Below are positions 8,589 to 17,595 of a DNA stretch of 64,000 bases, in pieces. The position numbers and the translations under genes are program-made. Position 1 is the stretch's first letter. Each line of letters begins with the position of its first letter. The notes beneath the pieces are model-generated. The model worked only from the letters and a program-made list of their open reading frames with translations. It was not told the DNA's origin and made no database searches. Source of the DNA: Flavobacterium jumunjinense (GTDB lineage Bacteria; Bacteroidota; Bacteroidia; Flavobacteriales; Flavobacteriaceae); NCBI RefSeq assembly GCF_021650975.2, contig NZ_CP091285.1:2046001-2110000 (forward strand), read 5' to 3'.

Positions 8589-9914
8589 ATGAATATTACA
8601 AAAGAGCAAATAGATGCTTTAAATGCAGTTGTTAAAGTTGCAGTTACTAAAGAAGATTACGCAGATAAAGTGAAGAATGTATTAGCAGATTATAGAAAAA
8701 ATGCTAATATTCCAGGTTTTAGAAAAGGAGCTGTACCAATGAGTTTAATAGAAAAACAATATGGTAAAGCAGTTCTTTTAGATGAAGTTAATAAAATTTT
8801 ACAATCTTCTTTAAATGATTATTTAGTAGAAGAAAAGTTAGATATATTAGGGAATCCACTTCCTAAAGTTACAGAAGATTTCGATTGGAATAAAGATGAT
8901 TTTACTTTTGAATTCGAATTAGGATTAGCTCCAGAATTTACAGTTGATTTATCGGCTAAATCTAAAGTTGCTAAATTTGATATTGAAGCAGATGATAAAA
9001 TGTTAGAAGAGCAAGTTGATCGTATTCAAAAACAATACGGAAAAATGATCTCTGAAGATAAAGTAACTGAAGATACTACATTAAGAGGAACTTTCTCTAA
9101 TGAAGAAAAAGGAATTAATAACGCTACTAATATCACATTAGATATCTTCAAAGATAAAAAAGTAGTAAAACAATTTGTAGGTAAAAAAGTTGGAGACGTA
9201 GTTGAATTGTCTACTAAAGGACTTTTTGAAGATGATCATAAATTAATGGACTATTTAAAAGTTAATCATGATGATGTTCATGGTTTAGATATAATTGTTA
9301 AATTTACAATTGAAGAAATTAATTCAGTTGAAAAGGCAGAATTAAATCAAGAATTGTTCGATAAATTATTTGGTGAAGGTACTGTTAGTTCATTAGAAGA
9401 ATTAAAAGGAAAGATCAAAGAAGATGCAGAAGTGCAATTTGCACAACAAGCAGATCAAAAATTCTTAAACGATGTAATAGAATCATTAATTGAGAATACA
9501 TCTTTTGATTTACCATCAGAATTCTTAAAAAAATGGATACAAACTGTTGGGGAAACACCTTTAACAAAAGAACAAGCAGAAGAAGAATATGCTAAATCTG
9601 AAAAAGGTTTACGTTATCAGTTAATTGAAAATAAAATTATTGCGGATAATGATTTGCAAATTCAATTTGAAGATTTGAAAGCACATACTTCAGAATTAAT
9701 TAAGAAGCAAATGGCACAATTTGGACAATCTAATCCTACAGATGAAGAAGTTGAAGGGATTGTTGCACGTGTTCTTTCTAATCAAGAAGAAACGAAACGT
9801 TTGTCTGAGCAAATCATGAGTGAGAAAATGCTTGCATTATTTAAAGAAAAAATAAATGTTAAAGCGAAGAAAGTAAACTATCAAGAGTTTGTGAAAGAAA
9901 TGTATGGGGAATAA
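8589..9914 (+). CDS. tig: Trigger factor
   Basis: 441 residues. Trigger factor is the ribosome-bound chaperone that meets nascent chains. The ribosome-docking signature is clear: IPGFRKGAVPMSLIEKQYG at about residues 40-58 (GFRxGxxP). The peptidyl-prolyl isomerase region (about 150-240) is poorly conserved, which is common in Bacteroidota. The rest is the helical C-terminal chaperone domain, rich in Glu and Lys. It heads the tig-clpP-clpX block, the standard order in many bacteria. Confidence 0.96.
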   Translation: MNITKEQIDALNAVVKVAVTKEDYADKVKNVLADYRKNANIPGFRKGAVPMSLIEKQYGKAVLLDEVNKILQSSLNDYLVEEKLDILGNPLPKVTEDFDWNKDDFTFEFELGLAPEFTVDLSAKSKVAKFDIEADDKMLEEQVDRIQKQYGKMISEDKVTEDTTLRGTFSNEEKGINNATNITLDIFKDKKVVKQFVGKKVGDVVELSTKGLFEDDHKLMDYLKVNHDDVHGLDIIVKFTIEEINSVEKAELNQELFDKLFGEGTVSSLEELKGKIKEDAEVQFAQQADQKFLNDVIESLIENTSFDLPSEFLKKWIQTVGETPLTKEQAEEEYAKSEKGLRYQLIENKIIADNDLQIQFEDLKAHTSELIKKQMAQFGQSNPTDEEVEGIVARVLSNQEETKRLSEQIMSEKMLALFKEKINVKAKKVNYQEFVKEMYGE

Positions 9915-9940
9915 TTTCTCATAAAAAATAATTATCTTTG

Positions 9941-9970
9941 AGCGTCAAACTTGTTTTGGCGCTTTTTTGT
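9941..9970 (+). terminator. Hairpin with T run between tig and clpP
   Basis: A 9-bp stem (AGCGTCAAA pairing with TTTGGCGCT, including one G-T pair) and a 5-nt loop are followed by TTTTT. It may attenuate transcription rather than fully separate tig from clpPX. Confidence 0.7.
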
Positions 9971-10082
9971 TCTAAATTAGATTTAGAAAGTTTAAAGTTT
10001 TATTAAAATGTTTATGTATATAAAAATAAATGTAGAACTTTAGAATTAAAAGAGAAAATAAATATTTAAACCATTCAAAGAA

Positions 10083-10742
10083 ATGAACTACGGAAAAGAA
10101 TTTAAAAAATATGCTACTAAGCATCATGGAGTAAATAGCTTGTATTATGATAAAATTGTAGCAAGTATGACTCCCTATATTATTGAAGAACGTCAATTAA
10201 ATGTGGCATCAATGGATGTTTTTTCACGTTTAATGATGGATAGAATTATATTTTTAGGAACAGGAGTAGATGATTATGTAGCAAACATTATTCAAGCACA
10301 ATTATTGTTCTTAGAAAGCGATAATCCTTCTAAAGATATCAGTATTTATATTAATTCACCAGGAGGAAGTGTTTATGCAGGTTTAGGTATCTACGATACT
10401 ATGCAACTTGTAAAACCAGATGTAGCTACAATTTGCACAGGAATGGCTGCTTCTATGGGTGCTGTGCTTTTGTGTGCAGGAGCAGAAGGTAAGCGTTCTG
10501 CTTTACCTCATTCAAGAGTAATGATTCACCAGCCATCTGGAGGAGCTCAAGGAGTAGCGTCTGATATGGAAATTAATTTGAAAGAAATGTTGAAATTAAA
10601 AGAAGAGTTATATCAAATAATTTCTCAACATTCAAATCAACCTTACGATAAAGTATATAAAGACAGTGAAAGAGATTACTGGATGATTGCTGCAGAAGCA
10701 AAAGAGTACGGTATGATTGATGAGGTTTTAACTAGAAAATAA
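10083..10742 (+). CDS. clpP: ATP-dependent Clp protease proteolytic subunit
   Basis: 219 residues. The serine peptidase active site is intact: the Ser in GMAASMGAVLL near residue 124, the His in MIHQPSGGAQG near residue 149, and the usual downstream Asp region (ERDYWMIAAEAKEYGMID). The core begins at NVASMDVFSRLMMDRIIFLG. A roughly 25-residue N-terminal extension before the core is common in this phylum. It forms the tetradecameric chamber that works with ClpX, encoded 59 bp downstream. Confidence 0.97.
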   Translation: MNYGKEFKKYATKHHGVNSLYYDKIVASMTPYIIEERQLNVASMDVFSRLMMDRIIFLGTGVDDYVANIIQAQLLFLESDNPSKDISIYINSPGGSVYAGLGIYDTMQLVKPDVATICTGMAASMGAVLLCAGAEGKRSALPHSRVMIHQPSGGAQGVASDMEINLKEMLKLKEELYQIISQHSNQPYDKVYKDSERDYWMIAAEAKEYGMIDEVLTRK

Positions 10743-10801
10743 TAAAAGGTTATAGGTAATGGAGTGTTTATCTATTATCTATTGCCAATTACTAAATAAA
10801 A

Positions 10802-12034
10802 ATGGCAAAAGAAGTATTAGAATGTTCGTTTTGTGGAAGGAAAAAGCCAGAAACTAATTTGTTAATAGCAGGTATAGATGCACATATTTGTGATAAATGT
10901 ATTGAACAAGCTCATGGAATTGTTTTAGAAGAATTAAAGCAGAATGGGAATAGTGATCTTTTATCAGAATTAGTGTTGCTAAAACCTAAAGAAATTAAAT
11001 CGTTCTTGGATGAGTATATAATTGGTCAAGACAGAACGAAAAAAGTCATGAGTGTAGCGGTTTATAATCACTACAAAAGATTGATGCAAAAGCAACTGGA
11101 AGACGAAGTTGAGATTGAAAAGAGTAACATAATAATGGTTGGTCAAACAGGTACAGGAAAAACATTAGTTGCGAAAACAATTGCAAAGATGTTAAATGTG
11201 CCATTGGCAATTGTTGATGCTACTGTTTTAACAGAAGCAGGTTATGTTGGTGAAGATGTTGAGAGTATTTTAACACGTTTATTGCAAGCTGCAGATTATG
11301 ATGTAGCAAAAGCAGAAAGAGGAATTGTTTTTATTGATGAAATTGATAAAATTGCTCGTAAGAGTGATAATCCATCAATAACAAGAGATGTTTCTGGGGA
11401 AGGTGTGCAACAAGCTTTGTTGAAATTACTTGAAGGAACGGTTGTTAATGTGCCACCAAAAGGAGGTAGAAAACATCCAGACCAGAAGTTTGTTGAGGTA
11501 AACACTCAGAATATATTGTTTATTGCAGGAGGTGCTTTTGATGGAATTGAGAGAATAATCTCTAAGCGTTTAAATAGACAAACGGTAGGTTATAGTTCGT
11601 CTAAAAATGTTAATACTATTGATAAAGAAAACGTATTACAATATGTTATTCCAAAGGATTTAAAAGATTTTGGTCTAATTCCTGAAATAATAGGAAGGTT
11701 GCCTGTTTTAACTCACATGGATCCATTGGATGCAGCAACATTACGATCGATACTTACAGAGCCTAAAAATGCATTAATTAAACAGTATAAAAAATTGTTT
11801 GAAATGGATGATGTGGATTTCTCTATTGAAGAAGGAGCGCTTCAGTTCATTGTTGAAAAAGCATTAGAATATAAATTAGGAGCTCGTGGTTTGCGTTCGC
11901 TTTGTGAAGCAATCTTAACAGATGTAATGTTTGAACTTCCTAGTTCTTCTGAAAAGATATTGAATGTTACTAAAGAGTTTGCAGAACAAAGTTTGAATAA
12001 AAATTTATTACAGCGTTTAAAAACGGCTTCTTAA
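10802..12034 (+). CDS. clpX: ATP-dependent Clp protease ATP-binding subunit ClpX
   Basis: 410 residues. The N-terminal zinc-binding domain has four cysteines ([11 protein letters not shown] and ICDKCIEQ). Walker A GQTGTGKT follows NIIMVG near residue 120. Walker B is [14 protein letters not shown]. The pore-loop region GYVGEDVE and the sensor [11 protein letters not shown] are present. ClpX unfolds substrates and feeds them to ClpP. The length is typical. Confidence 0.97.
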   Translation: MAKEVLECSFCGRKKPETNLLIAGIDAHICDKCIEQAHGIVLEELKQNGNSDLLSELVLLKPKEIKSFLDEYIIGQDRTKKVMSVAVYNHYKRLMQKQLEDEVEIEKSNIIMVGQTGTGKTLVAKTIAKMLNVPLAIVDATVLTEAGYVGEDVESILTRLLQAADYDVAKAERGIVFIDEIDKIARKSDNPSITRDVSGEGVQQALLKLLEGTVVNVPPKGGRKHPDQKFVEVNTQNILFIAGGAFDGIERIISKRLNRQTVGYSSSKNVNTIDKENVLQYVIPKDLKDFGLIPEIIGRLPVLTHMDPLDAATLRSILTEPKNALIKQYKKLFEMDDVDFSIEEGALQFIVEKALEYKLGARGLRSLCEAILTDVMFELPSSSEKILNVTKEFAEQSLNKNLLQRLKTAS

Positions 12035-12060
12035 GTTTAGACTTTAAATTCATATATAAA

Positions 12061-12090
12061 AAAATCTCGATTGTCAAATCGAGATTTTTT
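12061..12090 (+). terminator. Terminator of clpX
   Basis: A 12-bp perfect stem (AAAATCTCGATT and its complement), loop GTCA, then a T run, placed between the convergent clpX and OmpA-family genes. Confidence 0.85.
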
Positions 12091-12102
12091 TATTCTGTAA
12101 AC

Positions 12103-12134
12103 TAAAAAAAACAGCCTAATGGAATTAAGCTGTT
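12103..12134 (-). terminator. Terminator of the OmpA-family gene (minus strand)
   Basis: On the minus strand the stem AACAGCTTAAT pairs with ATTAGGCTGTT around TCC and is followed by a T run. Its single non-Watson-Crick pair is a T-G wobble only in the minus-strand transcript, which fits a minus-strand terminator. Confidence 0.75.
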
Positions 12135-12142
12135 TAGTTGAA

Positions 12143-13714
12143 TTATTCGTTTATTTTAAACTCTATTCGTCTGTTTTCTAAGTCTTGTTGTTTAGTACAC
12201 GTTTTACAATCATGTAATGGTTGGGATTCTCCTTTTCCAGAATGTGATAGTCTAGTTTTTTCTATACCTTCCTTGATTAAGAAATCATAAGCAGATTTAG
12301 CTCTTTTTTCAGATAAAACTTGATTGTATTTTTCAGATCCTTTATTGTCAGTATGAGCAATAATTGAGATTTTAGTATTTGGATGGTCATTTAATTGCTT
12401 AACAATCGTCATTAGAGAAGATTTAGACTCTTCTTTAATAGAAGCTTTGTTGAAGTCAAAATAGATGTTGTCAAATGTAAATACAATTTCTGTGTTTTCT
12501 ACAATTGGTTTTTTAGCAACTAAATTAACGATTTTACTTATTGTTGGGCTGTTAGGAGAAGCAACAATATCTGTTGAGTTTGAATCGTAGCCTTCTTTGT
12601 TTGTTGTAATAGTGTATTTTGTTAATGGAATAGACTTTAAAACAATTTTACCTTCATTGTCTGTTACTGTTTTTTTAATTATATCACCAAATTCATCTTT
12701 AATTATAACATTAGCATTTGTTAGTTTAGTATTAGAATCAATATCAATAATTGTAATGTTTAATTCTTGCTCTTTTTCATTAATATCAAAACGATAAATA
12801 TCAAAATCTTCTCTGTTACTTCTTTTGTTAATAGAAATATAACCTTGAGTATCACTTGTTAGCATGAAGGCAGTTTCATCTTTATCAGTGTTTAATCCAG
12901 ATCCAATATTTACAGTATTTTCAAAGCTATTATTGTTTACGATTGAACTTCTGAAAATATCATATCCACCATTTCCTTTATGCCCGTTTGAAGAGAAATA
13001 AATGTATTTGTTACTTGGTGTAACGAAAATATATTTTTCATCCTTTTTAGAATTTACTTTATTACCAAGATTTTTTATGTTTGTAACTGTACCATTTTCT
13101 GCTACATCTGCTTCGTAAATATCATAGCCTCCAAATCCTCCAGGCATATTTGAAGAGAAATAAAGTTTATTGTTTGTTTTGTTTAAGAATGGTGTTTCAA
13201 TTGAATATTCTTCACTTGTAATCTTAATTTCCGTAATGTTTTTCCAATATCCTTTTGCTTCTAGATCGAAACTAGCTTTGAATAACTTGAAAGGCTTATT
13301 GTCTCCACTATTTTTTGTAAAATAGATTGTTTTTTCATCTTCAGAAAAAGTCATTGCACCTTCATTAAATTCATTGTCTAATATTTTAGAAAAATGTAAA
13401 GGGAATGATAAATTTCCATGATCATCTACATCTGTGCAATAGGTATTGTTGTTGTATTTTTTAGACGATTCATTAAGTGTTGTTTGAGCATGCCTTCTTT
13501 TTTTATTTGAAACAATAATAAATTTGTTCTTAAAAAAAGTAGCTCCAACTTCAGATAATTCACTATTTATTCCAGTATCGGAAAAAGTATAATGTACTAA
13601 AGAATTAGTATTTAATTCACTAATTTCTTGCGTTGAGTTTGTAGTCACGTTATTTTGCGAGAACCCAATAAATGGGATGCTTAAAGCGCAAAAAAATAAT
13701 TTTTTCATATTCAT
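12143..13714 (-). CDS. OmpA-family protein with PD40 beta-propeller repeats
   Basis: 523 residues with a signal peptide (FFCALSIPFIGFSQ). Domains in order are: PD40/WD40-like repeats (about 95-300, for example LYFSSNMPGGFGGYDIYEA and IYFSSNGHKGNGGYDIFRS); a carboxypeptidase-regulatory-like beta-sandwich (about 305-390, TNANVIIKDEFGDIIKKTV); and a C-terminal OmpA domain that binds peptidoglycan (about 405-523), with NQVLSEKRAKSAYDFL matching the family signature. Such proteins tie the outer membrane to the cell wall and are often found with T9SS components (PorE-like). A specific T9SS role is not shown. Confidence 0.9.
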   Translation of the reverse strand: MNMKKLFFCALSIPFIGFSQNNVTTNSTQEISELNTNSLVHYTFSDTGINSELSEVGATFFKNKFIIVSNKKRRHAQTTLNESSKKYNNNTYCTDVDDHGNLSFPLHFSKILDNEFNEGAMTFSEDEKTIYFTKNSGDNKPFKLFKASFDLEAKGYWKNITEIKITSEEYSIETPFLNKTNNKLYFSSNMPGGFGGYDIYEADVAENGTVTNIKNLGNKVNSKKDEKYIFVTPSNKYIYFSSNGHKGNGGYDIFRSSIVNNNSFENTVNIGSGLNTDKDETAFMLTSDTQGYISINKRSNREDFDIYRFDINEKEQELNITIIDIDSNTKLTNANVIIKDEFGDIIKKTVTDNEGKIVLKSIPLTKYTITTNKEGYDSNSTDIVASPNSPTISKIVNLVAKKPIVENTEIVFTFDNIYFDFNKASIKEESKSSLMTIVKQLNDHPNTKISIIAHTDNKGSEKYNQVLSEKRAKSAYDFLIKEGIEKTRLSHSGKGESQPLHDCKTCTKQQDLENRRIEFKINE

Positions 13715-13892
13715 AGGTTAATTTAATCCTTAGCAGTTGCAAATATTAAGGTTTAAATTCAGAAAACAGATGAATTATCGGTTAATTGCTATAAATACTC
13801 GTTATATAGTTGAAAAAAGGGAATATAATATCAATTTTTGGTAATAAATAGATATTGTGTTGTTAATCAGTTTATTATGTATGTTTTTGTTT

Positions 13893-14045
13893 TTAGCAGA
13901 AAATATTGTTTTCTAAATCTATGTTTTGTTGCTTAAATTCAACATTACATCTTCTGTAAGGTCCACATTTATATCTTCTTGGCCCACAAGAAGCAAAGAA
14001 TGAAAGTGTAAGAAGTATGAAAAGTAGTTTTTTTATCTTTTTCAT
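13893..14045 (-). CDS. Very small lipoprotein (50 residues)
   Basis: The reading frame has a clean lipoprotein signal: MKKIKKLLFILLTLSFFASC (lipidated Cys at residue 20). A short, strongly basic and cysteine-containing tail of 30 residues follows (GPRRYKCGPYRRCN and then VEFKQQN), ending in a terminal Cys. No family was recognised. It fills most of an otherwise empty 336-bp gap between the OmpA-family gene and the GH3 gene. It starts 5 bp downstream of the GH3 stop on the same strand, so it is probably the distal gene of that transcript. A signal peptide with a lipobox in so short a frame is unlikely by chance. Confidence 0.65.
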   Translation of the reverse strand: MKKIKKLLFILLTLSFFASCGPRRYKCGPYRRCNVEFKQQNIDLENNIFC

Positions 14046-14050
14046 TTTAA

Positions 14051-15571
14051 TTATTTTAAGGTTTGTATTTTTAATAGCTCATCGAGGTATTTTCTTTCAT
14101 TAGAAAGTCTAGGTATTTTGTGTTGTCCACCAAGTTTATCATTGTCTTTTAACCAATCATAAAAAAGATTATTTCTAGCAACATTAACCTTTATAGGGTT
14201 TAATGTCATGTTGTTGAATCTTTTTGCTTCGTAATCAGAATTTAAAAACTGTAAATTTTTGTCTAATTTATAAGAAAAAGTCTCAATGCTATCGGGCTTA
14301 GATTTGAATTCGATTATCCATTCATGAGCTCCTTTTTCTTTGTTTTCCATAAATATTGGAGCAACTGTATAATCGATAACTTCACAGTTTAATTCACAGC
14401 ATGTTTTTGCAATCGCCTTGTCAGTATTTTCAACCATTAATTCTTCTCCAAATACATTAATATGGTGCTTTGTTCTTCCACTAACAATTATTCGATAGGG
14501 ATTTATTGAAGTAAAACGAATAGTGTCTCCAATTAAATAACGCCATAATCCTGAATTAGTTGTAATAACTAAAGCATAATTTTTGTTTAACTCTACATCA
14601 TTTAAAGGAATTACTCTTTGATTTAGTGTTCCAAAGGTATCCATGGGGATAAATTCATAGAAAATGCCATAATCAAGCATTAACAATAATTCATTAGAAT
14701 CATTTTGGTCTTGTATAGCGAAAAAACCTTCGGAAGCATTATAGATTTCATAATATCTAAAATTATCCTTTGGAAAGAGTTTCTTATACTGTTCTCTGTA
14801 AGGATCAAAACTAACACCTCCATGGAAGTATACTTCCGCATTTGGCCAAATTTCTAAAATATTATTTTTCCCAGTTTCTTCAAGTGTCTTGTTTAATAAA
14901 ACCATTAGCCAACTCGGAACACCTGCTAAACTAGTAACGTTTTCTATTTTTGTTTCATTAATAATTGCGGGTAATTTTGTTTCCCAATCTCCCATTAATG
15001 ATGTTTTGTTACTTGGTGTAGAGCTAAATTCGGCCCATATCGGCATGTTATCTATTAAAATAGCCGATAAATCTCCGAAAAATGTATTGTTGTTTTCATA
15101 TAGTTGCTTACTACCGCCAAGTCGTAAACTTTTTCCTGTAAACATTTGGGATTCTTCATTATTATTCAAATATAAGCAAAGTAAATCTTTACTTGCTTTA
15201 TAATGACAAAGGTCTAGTGCTTCTTGACTAACAGGGATAAACTTACTTTTAGCATTTGTAGTTCCACTAGATTTTGCAAACCATTTTATAGGTGTGTTCC
15301 AAAAAACGTTTTGAGCTCCTTTTCTTGTTTGTTCTATTAGAGGTTCTAATTCTTCATAGGTTGAAACTGGAATTCTTTCTGAAAAGGTATTATAATTTTT
15401 AATTGTGGAGAATTCATATTTTTTCCCAATAACGGTGTTCTCGGCAGATTTTATTAAGCTGAAAAGTAATTCTTCTTGTACTTCATTAGGGTATTTTATA
15501 AACAATTCTATTTGATGGATTCGTTTTTTTAATAGCCATGAAGCAATTGAATTTATTATTGGAAGCGCCAT
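14051..15571 (-). CDS. GH3 auxin-responsive promoter family protein (acyl-adenylate-forming enzyme family)
   Basis: 506 residues. The family resembles plant GH3 amido synthetases of the ANL superfamily. Visible features are the phosphate-binding-like KSSGTTNAKSKFIPVS near residue 110, YFHGGVSFDPYREQYKKLFP in the middle, the tyrosine-containing YYEIYNASEGFFAIQD, YALVITTNSGLWRYLIGDTI, and the hinge segment ISGRTKHHINVFGEELM (here beginning IIVSGRTKH). Bacterial members are thought to join an amino acid to an acyl substrate, but their substrates are not known. Its only companion is the small lipoprotein gene downstream. Confidence 0.85.
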   Translation of the reverse strand: MALPIINSIASWLLKKRIHQIELFIKYPNEVQEELLFSLIKSAENTVIGKKYEFSTIKNYNTFSERIPVSTYEELEPLIEQTRKGAQNVFWNTPIKWFAKSSGTTNAKSKFIPVSQEALDLCHYKASKDLLCLYLNNNEESQMFTGKSLRLGGSKQLYENNNTFFGDLSAILIDNMPIWAEFSSTPSNKTSLMGDWETKLPAIINETKIENVTSLAGVPSWLMVLLNKTLEETGKNNILEIWPNAEVYFHGGVSFDPYREQYKKLFPKDNFRYYEIYNASEGFFAIQDQNDSNELLLMLDYGIFYEFIPMDTFGTLNQRVIPLNDVELNKNYALVITTNSGLWRYLIGDTIRFTSINPYRIIVSGRTKHHINVFGEELMVENTDKAIAKTCCELNCEVIDYTVAPIFMENKEKGAHEWIIEFKSKPDSIETFSYKLDKNLQFLNSDYEAKRFNNMTLNPIKVNVARNNLFYDWLKDNDKLGGQHKIPRLSNERKYLDELLKIQTLK

Positions 15572-15584
15572 TTTTTAGAATTAC

Positions 15585-15612
15585 AAATTATGAATTATAA
15601 ATTATGAATTAT
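15585..15612. repeat. Two tandem copies of a 14-bp AT-rich unit
   Basis: AAATTATGAATTAT occurs twice without a gap between the divergent GH3 and DUF2797 genes. It is probably a short slippage-type repeat. Confidence 0.7.
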
Positions 15613-15671
15613 AACTTTACCAAAAATAACATTTTTTTTAATTTATCAATCATTAAATAACAAAAACCAAC

Positions 15672-16469
15672 ATGACATATCAAGGTGTGCTACAAAAAAT
15701 GCAAACAGAATTAATGAATCCAATTCAATACTATTTAGTGTTTGAAGATAGTTTCTTGAATGTTAATCAATTGTTGAATAAAGAGATACAAATTAAATTT
15801 GAAGGGTTTCAATGCTTAAATTGTGGTCTTCAAAAGAAAATATTCAGACAAGGTTTTTGTTATGATTGTTTTATGAGTAGTCCAGCAGTTGGGGATTGGA
15901 TTATGAGACCAGAGTTAAGTACAGCTCACTTAGATATTGAAGATAGAGATTTGTCTTATGAAAAAAGAGTGCAATTGCAACCTCATGTTGTGTATTTAGC
16001 TTTGTCTAGTGATGTGAAAGTAGGAGTTACTCGAAAAACACAAGTGCCAACACGTTGGATCGATCAAGGTGCGGTTCAAGCTGTGCCTATTGTTGAGGTT
16101 CCAAACAGATATTTAGCAGGAATAGCAGAGGTCGCTTTGAAAAATCATTATGCAGACAAAACAAGTTGGCAAAAAATGTTGAAGAACGATTTTCCAGAGG
16201 CTGATTTATTACTTGAAAGGAAAAAAGCTTTTGAATGGTTACCAGAAGAAGTAAAGCAGCATTTCTCTAATGATATTTCTGTTCTAGATTTAAATTTTCC
16301 TGTTTTAGAATATCCGAAAAAGGTTAAAAGTTTAAATTTAGACAAAACACCATTCTTCACAGGTAAGGTTTCTGGGATCAAAGGACAGTATTTATTGTTT
16401 GAAGATGGAACTGTATTTAATGTGAGAAGTAATGAAGGTTATGTAGTGAAAATTAATGTGTTAAATTAA
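15672..16469 (+). CDS. DUF2797 family protein
   Basis: 265 residues. Four cysteines form a probable zinc site (CLNCGLQKKIFRQGFCYDC, about residues 52-70). A GIY-YIG-like segment follows: VYLALSSDVKVGVTRK (about 108-123), then PTRWIDQGA and a helix with a conserved Glu (IAEVALKNHY). That resembles the GIY-YIG nuclease core and suggests a nucleic-acid role, but catalysis is not shown and the function of the family is unknown. It lies upstream of an unrecognised gene and ferritin, separated from them by its own promoter signals. Confidence 0.85.
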   Translation: MTYQGVLQKMQTELMNPIQYYLVFEDSFLNVNQLLNKEIQIKFEGFQCLNCGLQKKIFRQGFCYDCFMSSPAVGDWIMRPELSTAHLDIEDRDLSYEKRVQLQPHVVYLALSSDVKVGVTRKTQVPTRWIDQGAVQAVPIVEVPNRYLAGIAEVALKNHYADKTSWQKMLKNDFPEADLLLERKKAFEWLPEEVKQHFSNDISVLDLNFPVLEYPKKVKSLNLDKTPFFTGKVSGIKGQYLLFEDGTVFNVRSNEGYVVKINVLN

Positions 16470-16477
16470 AGCTTTTT

Positions 16478-16498
16478 TATTTAGATTAAATACAAATA
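16478..16498. promoter_or_regulatory. Putative iron-responsive box, copy 1
   Basis: TATTTAGATTAAATACAAAT (first 20 of 21 bp) is an imperfect palindrome with 16 of 20 paired positions symmetric. It lies directly upstream of the promoter at 16502. Near-identical boxes precede the ferritin (16916) and, inverted, the siderophore operon (55797). Confidence 0.55.
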
Positions 16499-16501
16499 GT
16501 T

Positions 16502-16531
16502 TTGTGGTTTAGATATTTGTTATTAAATTTG
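16502..16531 (+). promoter_or_regulatory. Bacteroidota-type promoter
   Basis: TTG at 16502-16504, a 19-bp spacer and TAAATTTG at 16524-16531, 22 bp before the start codon at 16553. Confidence 0.65.
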
Positions 16532-16552
16532 TGCCGCTATTAATAACACATT

Positions 16553-16909
16553 ATGGTAGAGTATAATAATTTAGTAAAAGATAATTTGTTCGAAACAAAA
16601 CATGGATTTAGTTATCAATGTGATCTTACAAATAGTATAATTATAAATTTTGGAGGGACTATTGCCACATATAAAGTACGTGACTTTTTAATTTTTCAAA
16701 GAAAAGTCAATAGTGTTGCAATTTTAGAGATGTTATATGATCTGTCTGATAAATGCGATACTAAACTTATTGAAGCGACTAAAAGAAACTTTTCTAGAAA
16801 CCTTACCATTTGTGAAATTGTTCAACTTCGAGAATTGCTTAATGGAACTAAGTTTTCATTAACACTCTATTCGATGTTAAATGAAGTTTTAAGCGATGTT
16901 TTAGTCTAA
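16553..16909 (+). CDS. Uncharacterised protein of 118 residues
   Basis: I do not recognise this protein. It has no signal peptide or membrane segment. The N-terminal half looks like a small beta-rich unit (FSYQCDLTNSIIINFGGTIATY) and the C-terminal half is helical (TICEIVQLRELLNGTKFSLT). Cysteines at about residues 23, 70 and 86 show no metal-site spacing. It has its own promoter, and the same box that precedes the ferritin and siderophore operon sits directly upstream. That suggests iron-linked expression, which is inference from the shared box. It lies between DUF2797 and ferritin. Confidence 0.75.
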   Translation: MVEYNNLVKDNLFETKHGFSYQCDLTNSIIINFGGTIATYKVRDFLIFQRKVNSVAILEMLYDLSDKCDTKLIEATKRNFSRNLTICEIVQLRELLNGTKFSLTLYSMLNEVLSDVLV

Positions 16910-16915
16910 CTTTTT

Positions 16916-16936
16916 TATTTAGATTAAATTCAAATT
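16916..16936. promoter_or_regulatory. Putative iron-responsive box, copy 2 (ferritin)
   Basis: TATTTAGATTAAATTCAAAT is identical to copy 1 except at one position over 20 bp. It is about 80 bp before the ferritin start codon. Confidence 0.55.
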
Positions 16937-17014
16937 TATAGTTAATTTTTCATTATCTCTTTCTGTTCCTTTATTTATGAGTAACTTTATGCTTGTAAAT
17001 AAAAATTGGGAAAA

Positions 17015-17542
17015 ATGAAAGATCTATTAAGAACAAATACTTCACTACACGAAGGTGTTGAAAAACTATTAAACTTACAATCAAAAATAGAAAGCGATGC
17101 TTCAACCAAATATTTAGCTATGGCTGCATGGTTAGATAGGAACGGTTATGAATGTACTGCTGAATATATGTATAAGCAATCTGAAGAAGAGCGCGAACAT
17201 TTTCTAAAAGTTTTTAAATACATTACAGAAATGGGAGGAATTGCAATTACTCCTTCGGTTTCAGAAGTGCAACAAGAATTTGCTTCTTTTAGAGAAGTTT
17301 TTGAAATTGCTTTGCAAAATGAAATTACTGTTACTCATGCAGTAAACAAGGTAATTGCAAAATGCAGATTAGAAAACGATTATGCTACAGAAGAATTTAT
17401 GATGTGGTATGTTAAAGAGCAAAGAGAAGAAGAAAGAAATGCAAGAAGAGCTTTAGAGCTTTTTGAATTGATTGATGAAGATTCTGCGACAGGGAAATTT
17501 CAATTGGATAAAGAAATTGCTAAAATTGGAGCAAACGAATAA
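17015..17542 (+). CDS. Ferritin
   Basis: 175 residues from the ATG of MKDLLRTNTSLHEG. An in-frame TTG nine bases upstream is less likely. A four-helix ferritin fold is indicated, with ferroxidase residues in place: a Glu in helix A (KIESDASTKYLAMAAWLDRNGY), ExxH in helix B (QSEEEREHFLKVFKYI), and Glu and Gln ligands in helices C and D (NEITVTHAVNKVI and WYVKEQREEERNARR). It stores iron as a mineral in a 24-subunit shell and lacks the Met ligand that would suggest bacterioferritin. The shared box upstream fits iron control. Confidence 0.93.
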   Translation: MKDLLRTNTSLHEGVEKLLNLQSKIESDASTKYLAMAAWLDRNGYECTAEYMYKQSEEEREHFLKVFKYITEMGGIAITPSVSEVQQEFASFREVFEIALQNEITVTHAVNKVIAKCRLENDYATEEFMMWYVKEQREEERNARRALELFELIDEDSATGKFQLDKEIAKIGANE

Positions 17543-17563
17543 GTTTGAGTATATAAAAATATC

Positions 17564-17595
17564 AAAAACTCTTAATAGAAATATTAGGAGTTTTT
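17564..17595 (+). terminator. Terminator of ferritin
   Basis: A 14-bp stem (AAAAACTCTTAATA with TATTAGGAGTTTTT, one wobble pair) with a 4-nt loop and a T run. Its right arm overlaps the end of the convergent gene. Confidence 0.8.

Noticed and set aside
9933..9940. TATCTTTG as a clpP promoter
   Set aside because: It matches the -7 consensus but lies directly before the tig/clpP hairpin and has no TTG at the -33 distance, so a start there would run into the terminator.
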